Assembly (NCBI GenBank): GCA_043513815.1
Contig: CP121313.1
Location: 868,001 to 932,000 of the forward strand
Length of the DNA stretch: 64,000 nt
Direction of reading: 5' to 3'
Source of the DNA: JANQIO01 sp043513815
GTDB lineage: Bacteria > Pseudomonadota > Gammaproteobacteria > Pseudomonadales > Halieaceae
The position numbers and the translations under genes are program-made. This document shows, piece by piece, positions 51,497 through 58,486 of the stretch. The first letter of the stretch is position 1. Each line of letters opens with the position of its first letter. Under the pieces are notes generated by a model. That model searched no databases. It was not told the origin of the DNA and was given only the letters and a program-made list of their open reading frames with translations.

Positions 51497-51956
51497 AGCG
51501 CCGAGGATTCGCCCTGGCAATGCGGCCGATCTCAAGGCCATGGCGGAGATCGAGAAATCCGCCGGCATCAATCCCTGGAGCCTGTCCCAGTTTCTGGAAA
51601 GCAGCCTGCGCGATACCGACGCCAGCCTGGTACTGGAATCTCCCGACGGCAGGTTATTGGGCTTTGCGCTCTATCAGCATGTGCTTGATGAAGCGACTCT
51701 GATGAATATTGCGGTCCGTCCGCAGCAGCAGGGCCAGGGCTATGGCAGCCGGCTGCTACGGTGCTTGATAGAGACGCTCGCGGGACGGGGCCTGGCCCGG
51801 CTGTTGCTGGAAGTGAGGTGCAGCAACGGGGCTGCAATCAGCCTGTATCGCCGGCTGGGTTTTGTCGACGACGGGCGGCGGCCTGAATACTATCCGGTGC
51901 CCGGCGGCCGCGAGGATGCGCTGCTGATGTCACGAGACTTGAAGGGGCAAGCATGA
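51489..51956 (+). CDS. rimI: Ribosomal-protein-alanine N-acetyltransferase
   Basis: A 155-residue GNAT acetyltransferase that acetylates the N-terminal alanine of ribosomal protein S18 using acetyl-CoA. The GNAT fold shows INPWSLSQFLESSL near the start, LMNIAVRPQQQGQGYGSRLL with the acetyl-CoA pyrophosphate-binding R/QxxGxG/A motif (QQQGQGYG), and LLLEVRCSNGAAISLYRRLGF as the RimI-type C-terminal block. YYPVPGGREDALLMSRDL ends the protein in the classical RimI way. It overlaps genes on both sides (8 and 4 bases). Confidence 0.92.
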   Translation: MAEAPRIRPGNAADLKAMAEIEKSAGINPWSLSQFLESSLRDTDASLVLESPDGRLLGFALYQHVLDEATLMNIAVRPQQQGQGYGSRLLRCLIETLAGRGLARLLLEVRCSNGAAISLYRRLGFVDDGRRPEYYPVPGGREDALLMSRDLKGQA

Positions 51957-52360
51957 ACGTACTGGAAACCGAGTGGTGGACGCTGGGTGTGCCGCCGGAA
52001 TGGTGGGCCGAGCGCGAGGACGACAGCATCCTGGTCGGTGATCGCGACGACGTGGGCTGTATCGAGATCTCTACGCTGTGCAAGGAGCAGGGCGAATTCC
52101 AGGCCGATGAAGTGGCGGCGATTGCCCGCGAAAACGGCGAGCCGGACTGGCAGTGGCGACCCGGCGCCGCCGGCCCATTTGAGGGTATCTGCTGTGATTA
52201 TCTGGAGGAGGGTGACGCCGTGCGCGAGTGGTATCTTGCCGCGGGCCCGGTACTGCTGTTCATCACCTACAGCTGTGATGAGGACAACCGCGGGCTGGAC
52301 GACGCGGCGGTCGATGAGATTCTCGACACGCTGTCACTGGCGACACTCGAGCCGGACTGA
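51953..52360 (+). CDS. Small acidic conserved protein downstream of rimI
   Basis: A 135-residue, strongly acidic soluble protein starting MNVLETEWWTLGVPPEWWAE, with ISTLCKEQGEFQADEVAAIA, a Trp-rich stretch, and YLAAGPVLLFITYSCDEDNR near the C-terminus. The arrangement of alternating strands suggests a small alpha/beta domain, similar in outline to stress-related proteins of unknown function found next to rimI in other Gammaproteobacteria. I do not recognise a named family. Its ATG overlaps the rimI stop by 4 bases (ATGA). It converges with rnfE, leaving 16 bases between stops. Confidence 0.62.
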   Translation: MNVLETEWWTLGVPPEWWAEREDDSILVGDRDDVGCIEISTLCKEQGEFQADEVAAIARENGEPDWQWRPGAAGPFEGICCDYLEEGDAVREWYLAAGPVLLFITYSCDEDNRGLDDAAVDEILDTLSLATLEPD

Positions 52361-52376
52361 CGGAGACGACCTGCGC

Positions 52377-53090
52377 CTAGTTGATGGTGCCGGTCACCCG
52401 CACCCGTTTGGCACCCTTCACCGGCTTGTCACGCAGCGCGTCCTGTCGCGCCTTCATACGCGCATCGATGACATTCTTGCCGGCGATAATCAGTCCCGTG
52501 AAAATAAACGCGCCGGGGGGCAGGATCGCCAGCAGGAAGTTCTTGTAGTCACTGAACAGGACCAGCTTCCAGCTGGCGGCGCCGGGCCCGAACAGCAGGT
52601 CCATATTGGCAAACAGCGCGCCGGTGCCTGCCAGTTCCCTCATACCGCCCAGCAGTACCAGTACCACCATGAAGCCCACCCCCATGATAAAGCCGTCATA
52701 CATTGCCGGAGCGATGCGGTTTTTGCGGGCAAAACCGTCGGCGCGGCCGAGGATGACGCAGTTGGTGGTAATCAGGGGCAGGAAGATGCCGAGGATCTGG
52801 TAGAGCTCATAGGCAAAGGCCTGCATGAGCAGCTCGATACAGGTAACCGCGGAGGCGATGATCATTACGAAGGCCGGCAGGCGCACCGTGTCCGAGACGA
52901 TATTGCGGATCAGCGAGACGGCGGTATTGGAAGTCACCAGCACAAACACGGTGGCCAGTCCCAGGCCGATGGCGTTGACCACGCTGCCGGTAACCGCCAG
53001 CAGGGGACACAGCCCCAGCAGCTGCACAATGGCGGGGTTGTTTTTCCACAGCCCGTTGAGAGAGAGTTCGCGGTAGCTGGCTTCAGCCAC
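52377..53090 (-). CDS. rnfE: Rnf electron transport complex subunit E
   Basis: A 237-residue integral membrane subunit of the Rnf complex with six helices, a homologue of RnfA/NqrD/NqrE. LWKNNPAIVQLLGLCPLLAV contains the conserved Cys that, with its counterpart in RnfA, holds the intramembrane iron-sulfur centre. LPLITTNCVILGRADGFA carries the second conserved Cys. I chose GTG at 53090, preceded by AGGGGG, which overlaps the rnfG stop by 8 bases; frame upstream of that has no better start. The C-terminal 25 residues are basic. It is the last gene of the operon. Confidence 0.92.
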   Translation of the reverse strand: MAEASYRELSLNGLWKNNPAIVQLLGLCPLLAVTGSVVNAIGLGLATVFVLVTSNTAVSLIRNIVSDTVRLPAFVMIIASAVTCIELLMQAFAYELYQILGIFLPLITTNCVILGRADGFARKNRIAPAMYDGFIMGVGFMVVLVLLGGMRELAGTGALFANMDLLFGPGAASWKLVLFSDYKNFLLAILPPGAFIFTGLIIAGKNVIDARMKARQDALRDKPVKGAKRVRVTGTIN

Positions 53091-53808
53091 GGTCTTGACC
53101 CCCTGCTTCGATACTCGCCTTTGCCATATCGTCTCCTGCCTCTCCGGCCAGCTCCGAGTCATCGGCCCCGGCGGCCTGCAGCATTTCATCGCGGTCCGCC
53201 AGCAGCCGCTCGCGGTTGGCGTCAAAGAACTCAAGACCGCGCCGTACCGCCATGACCACGGCCCTGGGGGTGATTGTAGCGCCGGTGAACTGGTCGAAGA
53301 CACCGCCGTCCTTCTTGACCGTCCACTGTTCCGGCGGGGGTGCGCCCAGGCCTCGGCCCTCGAAGCCCAGCACCCAGTCCGATTTCTTGATATCCACCTT
53401 GTCGCCCAAGCCTGGGGTTTCCCGGTGCTGCAGCGCCCGAACTCCGGCCACGCTGCCGTCGCGGTTGACCCCGACGATCAGTTCGATATTGCCGCTGTAG
53501 CCGTCGGGCGCATTGACCGGAATGATGGCCGCAACGGCTGCGCCGTCCTGGCGGGCGATAAATACTCGTTTGTCCTTTTTGAGTCGCAGCAGGCTGTCCC
53601 CCGGGCCCACCGGGATCGTGTCTTCCAGCAGCGTATTGTTGTGGCGCGCTGGCGGTACGATCTGGAACAGGGCTCTTTCCTGCGCCGCGCGCTGGGCGGC
53701 GGCGATGCGTTCGCCGGTACCCAGGTAGGTGCCGGCGATGATGCCGGTAGTGAACACTGCAAAGCCCGCCAGCAGCAGGCTATTGCGGCTGATGGCGTCG
53801 CTGAACAT
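53083..53808 (-). CDS. rnfG: Rnf electron transport complex subunit G
   Basis: A 241-residue subunit with one N-terminal membrane helix (SLLLAGFAVFTTGIIAGTYLG) and a periplasmic FMN-binding domain. The flavin is covalently attached through the Thr of the motif FTGATITPRAVVMAVRRG near residue 180. VRALQHRETPGLGDKVDIKK is another family block. Covalent attachment needs a flavin transferase (ApbE), not seen in this window. Start and stop overlap rnfD and rnfE by 1 and 8 bases. The C-terminal 30 residues are extended and acidic relative to many homologues. Confidence 0.92.
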   Translation of the reverse strand: MFSDAISRNSLLLAGFAVFTTGIIAGTYLGTGERIAAAQRAAQERALFQIVPPARHNNTLLEDTIPVGPGDSLLRLKKDKRVFIARQDGAAVAAIIPVNAPDGYSGNIELIVGVNRDGSVAGVRALQHRETPGLGDKVDIKKSDWVLGFEGRGLGAPPPEQWTVKKDGGVFDQFTGATITPRAVVMAVRRGLEFFDANRERLLADRDEMLQAAGADDSELAGEAGDDMAKASIEAGGQDRG

Positions 53809-54860
53809 CAGGTAGATCCCCCGGCCTTGCTGCGGTGACCCTTGCTGTGATGACCATAGGTGCGCGGCTGGGTGTAGTAATCGATAAACGGCGCCGCAAA
53901 ATTCATGATCAACACCGCGAAAGCGACCGCATCCGGATAGTTGCCGAAGCTGCGAATCAGGAATATCAGCACGCCAATGGCGGCGCCGAAGATCAGCCGG
54001 CCCAGGTTGGACACCGCCGAGGATACCGGGTCGGTGATGATGAAGAACGCGCCGAACATGGTGCCGCCGCTCAGCAGGTGAAACAGCGGCGAGCCAGTGC
54101 TCTCGGCGCTGCCGCTGTCATCAAACAGCGCTGCCATCAACGCCAGGCTGGTAAGCATGGCGACCGGCGCATGCCAGGTGTAGATGCGCCGGTACAGCAT
54201 CCACAAGCCGCCTGCCAGGAATCCCAGACTGGCCCATTCCCAGCCTGCGCCGGCCCAGCGACCAAACTGCGGGTTCTGCCGCCACAGCGCATCGATCGAC
54301 AGGGTGCTGTTCTGCTTGAGCAGGTCCAGCGGGGTCGCCATGGTGATCGCATCCACACTGCCCGGCTGGAAGCACAGCCGCAGCGCTTCCAGCAGACCCG
54401 GCACTTCGACGGCGTTGACGCCTCGCGGTGCTGCCCAGCTGGTCATCTCGACCGGGAAGGAAATCAGCAACACCACGTAGCCCACCATGGCCGGATTGAA
54501 GGGGTTGTAACCCAGCCCGCCGTACAGCTGCTTGGCGATAATGATGGAAAAGCTCACGCCGACCAGGATCAACCACCAGGGCGCGTAGGCCGGCATGGCA
54601 ATCGCCAGCAGGGTAGCCGTGACCAGCGCGCTGCCGTCTTTGAGGTACAGCCCCAGCGGCCGGCGGCGCAGCTTCAGGGCCAGCGCCTCGGACGCCAGGC
54701 CAACCAGGCAGGCCCAGGCGATATTGACAAGCGTGCCGTAACCAAAAAACCAGGTCAGCGCGGCAACGCCCGGAATGCAGGCCAGCAGCACCGTCTGCAT
54801 GACCCGGGCGGTGGAAAGGGGTCCGTGGGCGTGGGGCGAGGTGACTCGCATCAGGGCCAT
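53808..54860 (-). CDS. rnfD: Rnf electron transport complex subunit D
   Basis: A 350-residue integral membrane subunit with about nine or ten helices, homologous to NqrB. The covalent FMN site is the Thr in AITMATPLDLLKQ. FNPAMVGYVVLLISFPVEMT and HLLSGGTMFGAFFIITDPV are conserved RnfD/NqrB segments that also bind quinone or flavin in NqrB. The ATG at 54860 follows the rnfC stop by 2 bases, and the stop shares one base with the rnfG start. It forms part of the Na+- or H+-translocating core with RnfA and RnfE. Confidence 0.93.
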   Translation of the reverse strand: MALMRVTSPHAHGPLSTARVMQTVLLACIPGVAALTWFFGYGTLVNIAWACLVGLASEALALKLRRRPLGLYLKDGSALVTATLLAIAMPAYAPWWLILVGVSFSIIIAKQLYGGLGYNPFNPAMVGYVVLLISFPVEMTSWAAPRGVNAVEVPGLLEALRLCFQPGSVDAITMATPLDLLKQNSTLSIDALWRQNPQFGRWAGAGWEWASLGFLAGGLWMLYRRIYTWHAPVAMLTSLALMAALFDDSGSAESTGSPLFHLLSGGTMFGAFFIITDPVSSAVSNLGRLIFGAAIGVLIFLIRSFGNYPDAVAFAVLIMNFAAPFIDYYTQPRTYGHHSKGHRSKAGGST

Positions 54861-54862
54861 AT

Positions 54863-56638
54863 TCAGGCTTCCTGCCCGGCGTTCAGTTCATCGAGCTCAC
54901 GCTGGGCGGCTGCCAGCTTGGGCCGCAGTTTCTCGATCGCGGCTTCCAGCGCTTCAATGATGTTTTCTTCAGCGCCCGACTCTCGACTGGCAGCCAGCTT
55001 GGCCTCGCTTTTCGCCAGGCGTTCCTGCAATCGCTCCAGATTGGCACGGGCTTTCTCTGCGGGGTTCTGGTCGGCATTGGCGGCGCGAGCTGCCTGGGCG
55101 CGTTCAATGGCCAGCTGGGCCGCGTCCTTGTCCGCCGCGGGTGGTACCGGCTCGGCCTTCAGTTCGTCGACCGCGCGCTGGGCATCGGCCAACTTTGGCT
55201 GCAGCTTTTCGATCGCCGTTTCCAGCGCTTCGATGATATTGGCTTCGGCGCCGGACTCGCGGCTGGCAGCCAGTTTGGCCTCGCTCTTGGCCAGCCGCTC
55301 CCGCATGCGCTCCAGGTTGGCCCGGGCTTTCTCTGCGGGGCTCTGGTCGGCATTGGCGGCGCGGGCCGCTTTGGCGCGTTCGATGGCCAGTTCCGCCGGG
55401 TCCAGCTGCGCGATGGCCGGGCGCTGCTGGGGTTTCTCGCCGTCCTGGGCTGCCGCCTTTTTCGCTTTGGCTCGTTCTATCGGCAACAGGCTGACGGGGC
55501 AGGCCTCGGCACACATGCCGCAGCGGATGCAGGCCTGTGCCGGCGGCGGGGTTGGCAGTTCCTGCTCGGTCGGCGCCAGAATGCAATTGGTGGTCTTGAC
55601 CACCGGTACGGCCGGGTCGGGGACCGTGAAACCCATCATCGGGCCGCCCATCACCAGCCGCTGCAGGCGACCGGCCGAGAAACCCGACAATTCGAGCAAG
55701 TAGCTCATGGGCGTGCCCAGCAGCACTTCGAAGTTGCCGGGCTGCGCTATGGCCTCGCCGGTGACGGTGGTGATGCGCGAAATCAGCGGTTCGCCGTGCG
55801 CCACCGCGCGGTACACCGCCACCGCGGTGCCCATGTTCTGGCACACCACGCCAATGTCTGCCGGCAGGCCGCCACTGGGCACCTGTCGACCGGTGAGAAT
55901 TTCGATGAGCTGTTTCTCCCCGCCCGAAGGGTACTTGGTGGGAAATACCACCACTTCCATATCCATGCCTTCACAGGCCTGGCGCAGGGCGGCGATTGCG
56001 TCGGGTTTATTGTCCTCGACCCCGAGCAGGGTTTCCCGCGGCTCCACCAGCTGCTGCAGGATGCGGGTGCCGGCGACGATATCTTCAGCGCGCTCGCGCA
56101 TCAGCGCATGGTCGGCGGTGATGTAGGGTTCGCACTCAGTGCCATTAAGAATCAGGGTGTCGATACCGCCACTCTTCGGGTTCACCCCCAGCTTGACCGA
56201 GGTGGGAAAGCCTGCACCGCCCATACCGGCAATGCCCGCGTCGCGAATACAGGCCAGCAGCGTGGCTTTGTCGGCCGCAGACGGGTCGGCGATTCCGGCG
56301 TGCTCCACCCAGCGATCCTCGCCGTCGGTGGCAATCACAATGCACTCAGCAGGCAATCCCGAAGGATGCGCCACCAGGCGCTCCTCAATGGCAGTGACTG
56401 TTCCCGACGTCGGTGCGTGTACGGGGACGCTGATAAAGCCCGCCGGTTTGGCGATGCACTCACCCTTGAGCACCTTTTGCCCCACCTCGACGACAGGCGC
56501 TGCGGGGGCCCCGATGTGCTGGTTGAGCGGCAGGATGAGTTCCGGCGGGATGCCCGCCGGGCGAATAGGCCGGCCCAGCGACTGGTGCTTGTTCTCCGGC
56601 GGGTGCACACCGCCGTGGAAGTCCCAGATCTTCCTCAT
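54863..56638 (-). CDS. rnfC: Rnf electron transport complex subunit C, lacking the second [4Fe-4S] motif, with a repeated Ala-rich tail
   Basis: A 591-residue peripheral subunit that takes electrons from or gives them to NAD(H). KIWDFHGGVHPPENKHQS starts the protein. GGAGFPTSVKLGVNP and YPSGGEKQLIEILTGRQVP are the FMN/NADH-binding blocks as in NuoF. One cluster motif, CIRCGMCAEACPVSLLP, is present near residue 376. Other RnfC proteins have a second CIECG-type motif about 25-40 residues later. Here the chain goes straight into ERAKAKKAAAQDG and an Ala/Glu/Lys-rich tail, so the second cluster appears missing. The tail contains two copies of a 92-residue repeat. The stop is 2 bases before rnfD; the start overlaps rnfB by 4 bases. 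Confidence 0.9.
   Translation of the reverse strand: MRKIWDFHGGVHPPENKHQSLGRPIRPAGIPPELILPLNQHIGAPAAPVVEVGQKVLKGECIAKPAGFISVPVHAPTSGTVTAIEERLVAHPSGLPAECIVIATDGEDRWVEHAGIADPSAADKATLLACIRDAGIAGMGGAGFPTSVKLGVNPKSGGIDTLILNGTECEPYITADHALMRERAEDIVAGTRILQQLVEPRETLLGVEDNKPDAIAALRQACEGMDMEVVVFPTKYPSGGEKQLIEILTGRQVPSGGLPADIGVVCQNMGTAVAVYRAVAHGEPLISRITTVTGEAIAQPGNFEVLLGTPMSYLLELSGFSAGRLQRLVMGGPMMGFTVPDPAVPVVKTTNCILAPTEQELPTPPPAQACIRCGMCAEACPVSLLPIERAKAKKAAAQDGEKPQQRPAIAQLDPAELAIERAKAARAANADQSPAEKARANLERMRERLAKSEAKLAASRESGAEANIIEALETAIEKLQPKLADAQRAVDELKAEPVPPAADKDAAQLAIERAQAARAANADQNPAEKARANLERLQERLAKSEAKLAASRESGAEENIIEALEAAIEKLRPKLAAAQRELDELNAGQEA
54866..55407 (-). repeat. Two long tandem repeats in the rnfC tail (276-base period)
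   Basis: Two copies, each encoding a block of about 85-92 residues (ELAIERAKAARAANADQ... to ...QRAVDELKA and QLAIERAQAARAANADQ... to ...QRELDELNA), lie in direct orientation with a 276-base offset. The shared SEAKLAASRESGAE core is identical at protein level. The repeats are strongly helical and probably coiled-coil. Similar repeated Ala-rich tails occur in RnfC of enterobacteria, with copy number differing between species. Confidence 0.85.
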
Positions 56639-57237
56639 GCCGCGTCCCGGTCGGTGGCGATAATTGTAACGCCCGCCTCCTGTGGGGGCAGGTTCCAGTG
56701 CCAGTTGGCCAGGGTGAGGTCCTCTGTAATCATTTCGATGCAGTCCACCGGGCAGGGCTCCACGCACAGGTCACAGCCCGTGCACTCGCTGGTGATCACC
56801 GTGTGCATCTGTTTGGCGGCTCCCAGTATGGCGTCCACCGGGCAGGCCTGGATGCACTTGGTACAGCCGATGCAGTCTTCCTCGTGGATGTAGGCCACAG
56901 CGGGCACGGCCGCTTCCTCACCATGGGCCTCATCGAGAGGAATGGGTTCTACGTCCAGCAAGTCCGCCAGCTGGGCAATTCCCGCCTCGCCGCCCGGCGG
57001 ACAGCGATTGATGGCCTCGCCCTCGGCGATGGCCTCCGCGTAGGGGCGGCAACCGGGATAGCCGCACTGGCCACATTGGGTCTGGGGCAGTACTGCGTTA
57101 ATCTGTTCGACCACCGAGTTGCCCTCGGTCTTGAACTTCTCCGAAGCAAAGCCGAGCAGCGCGCCAAATATGGCGCCAAGGCTGACCAGGGCAATCAGCG
57201 CGGCCAGGAAAGGCTGTTGGCTTATCCACTCGTACAT
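56635..57237 (-). CDS. rnfB: Rnf electron transport complex subunit B
   Basis: A 200-residue ferredoxin-like subunit anchored by one N-terminal helix (FLAALIALVSLGAIFGALLG). A first cluster-binding domain reads CGQCGYPGCRPYAEAIAEGE with a later Cys. Two classical 4Fe-4S motifs follow, CIGCTKCIQACPVDAILGA and CTGCDLCVEPCPVDCIEM. It is the likely entry point for electrons from ferredoxin. Because RnfC here has one cluster fewer than usual, RnfB may have to contact RnfC directly at its remaining cluster. The start follows the rnfA stop by 4 bases. Confidence 0.94.
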   Translation of the reverse strand: MYEWISQQPFLAALIALVSLGAIFGALLGFASEKFKTEGNSVVEQINAVLPQTQCGQCGYPGCRPYAEAIAEGEAINRCPPGGEAGIAQLADLLDVEPIPLDEAHGEEAAVPAVAYIHEEDCIGCTKCIQACPVDAILGAAKQMHTVITSECTGCDLCVEPCPVDCIEMITEDLTLANWHWNLPPQEAGVTIIATDRDAA

Positions 57238-57241
57238 GTTG

Positions 57242-57820
57242 CTATACCAGCCCCGCAAACCCCATGAAAGCCAGCGACATCAGCCCGGCGGTAATCATGC
57301 CAATGGCCGCTCCCTGGAACGGCTGTGGCACATCGGCCACCGCCAGTCGCTCGCGCATCGCTGCAAACAGCACCAGCACCAGGGAAAAGCCGACCGCGGC
57401 ACCAAAGCCGTAGAACAGTGACTGCAGGAAGTTGTGATCCTTGTTGATATTGAGCAGGGCTACGCCCAGCACCGCGCAATTGGTGGTAATCAGGGGCAGG
57501 AACACCCCCAGTACCCGGTACAGCAGCGGGCTGGTCTTGCGTACCAGCATCTCGGTGAACTGCACCGCCACGGCGATCACCAGAATGAAGGAAATCGTTC
57601 GCAGGTAGCCAAGGCCCAGGGGCTCGAGCAGGTAGTTGAACGTCAAGTAGCTGCAGGCCGACGCCAGGGTCAGCACAAAGGTAGTGGCCATGGACATTCC
57701 CATGGCGGTCTCCAGCTTGTTGGAGACACCCATGAAGGGACACAGTCCGAGGAACTGCACCAGGACGAAATTGTTGACCAGAATTGCCCCGATCAGCAGG
57801 ATCGAATAGTCGGCCAGCAC
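57242..57820 (-). CDS. rnfA: Rnf electron transport complex subunit A
   Basis: A 192-residue integral membrane subunit with six helices. It begins at GTG 57820 with MLADYSILLIGAILVNNFVL, matching the RnfA N-terminus. FLGLCPFMGVSNKLETAMG contains the conserved Cys that shares the intramembrane [2Fe-2S] centre with RnfE, and LPLITTNCAVLGVALLNIN the other conserved Cys. Fully typical in length and composition. It is the first gene of the operon; a CTAGCGCTAG palindrome at 57866-57875 sits 46 bases upstream of the start. Confidence 0.94.
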   Translation of the reverse strand: MLADYSILLIGAILVNNFVLVQFLGLCPFMGVSNKLETAMGMSMATTFVLTLASACSYLTFNYLLEPLGLGYLRTISFILVIAVAVQFTEMLVRKTSPLLYRVLGVFLPLITTNCAVLGVALLNINKDHNFLQSLFYGFGAAVGFSLVLVLFAAMRERLAVADVPQPFQGAAIGMITAGLMSLAFMGFAGLV

Positions 57821-58034
57821 GGAAAAGCCTTTGTCTCAGAATCACTTACAGCGCGACTCGACAGTCTAGCGCTAGCGGGTTTTGGCAACAAGTGACACGC
57901 GGAGATTGGTGGGCGGAACTCATGCCCCTCGGCGTGCGTCCACGCCAGGAAGATGTTCGGACGAGGCACGTAGGATTGACAGGGAAGCGGGAGGGTTAGG
58001 GGCGTGTCTGGATGAAGGGGCAGAAATAGTGGAT

Positions 58035-58400
58035 TCAGGACTGTACCCAGTCCACGGCGTCCATCGGGTCGGTGAAGAATTTGAAGACGCCGGAATCGAT
58101 ATTCATGGCGAACTGCTCGAGGATGCCCATGCGGTCGCGGTCCGGGGCCACCAGGGCCACCCTCGTGTTGGGCGCCAGGGTTATTTCACGCAGGGCGAAT
58201 TCAGTGAAGCGCAGGAAGATTTCCATTTTGATGTGCGACATGTCCGCCTGGGAAAAGTCACAGATGCGGTGCAGACTCGCGCTGTAGCTCGGGTCGCTCT
58301 TGAAGATACGAGCGGCGCGCACGAAAGCGTCAAAATCGGGCGAACCCCTGACGGTGATATAGGCGTAGTGCTGCGCCGTGACGATCGTGTGCTCAATCAC
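58035..58400 (-). CDS. Small SpoIIAA/STAS-like cytoplasmic protein
   Basis: A 121-residue protein beginning MIEHTIVTAQHYAYITVRGS. The core includes FDAFVRAARIFKSDPSYSAS, then HRICDFSQADMSHIKMEIF, where the Asp-Phe-Ser resembles the position of the regulatory serine in SpoIIAA-like proteins, and VALVAPDRDRMGILEQFAMN. The alternation of strands and helices fits the SpoIIAA-like/STAS fold found in many Proteobacteria as single-domain proteins of unknown role. It lies between the divergent rnf promoter region and metG without overlap to either. I do not name a function. Confidence 0.6.
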   Translation of the reverse strand: MIEHTIVTAQHYAYITVRGSPDFDAFVRAARIFKSDPSYSASLHRICDFSQADMSHIKMEIFLRFTEFALREITLAPNTRVALVAPDRDRMGILEQFAMNIDSGVFKFFTDPMDAVDWVQS

Positions 58401-58486
58401 TCTGGTGTAGTCCTGCGGTACCGCTTCAATGAAAGTGTAGACCGGGTCGGGGCCCGCTCAACAATAGAAACTTTCGTTTTCCGCAG

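Noticed and set aside
51987..53255. Long + strand frame running from the small acidic protein through rnfE
   Set aside because: Shadow frame: 5' part overlaps the coupled small gene in another phase, 3' part is antisense to rnfE.
53835..55703. 622-codon open frame on the + strand opposite rnfD and rnfC
   Set aside because: Translation is low-complexity (Ser/Ala/Arg-rich) and exactly antisense to well-conserved Rnf genes; a typical product of GC-rich codon bias.
57866..57875. CTAGCGCTAG palindrome upstream of rnfA
   Set aside because: Ten-base palindromes of this composition arise easily by chance in GC-rich DNA; single copy, no supporting promoter elements.
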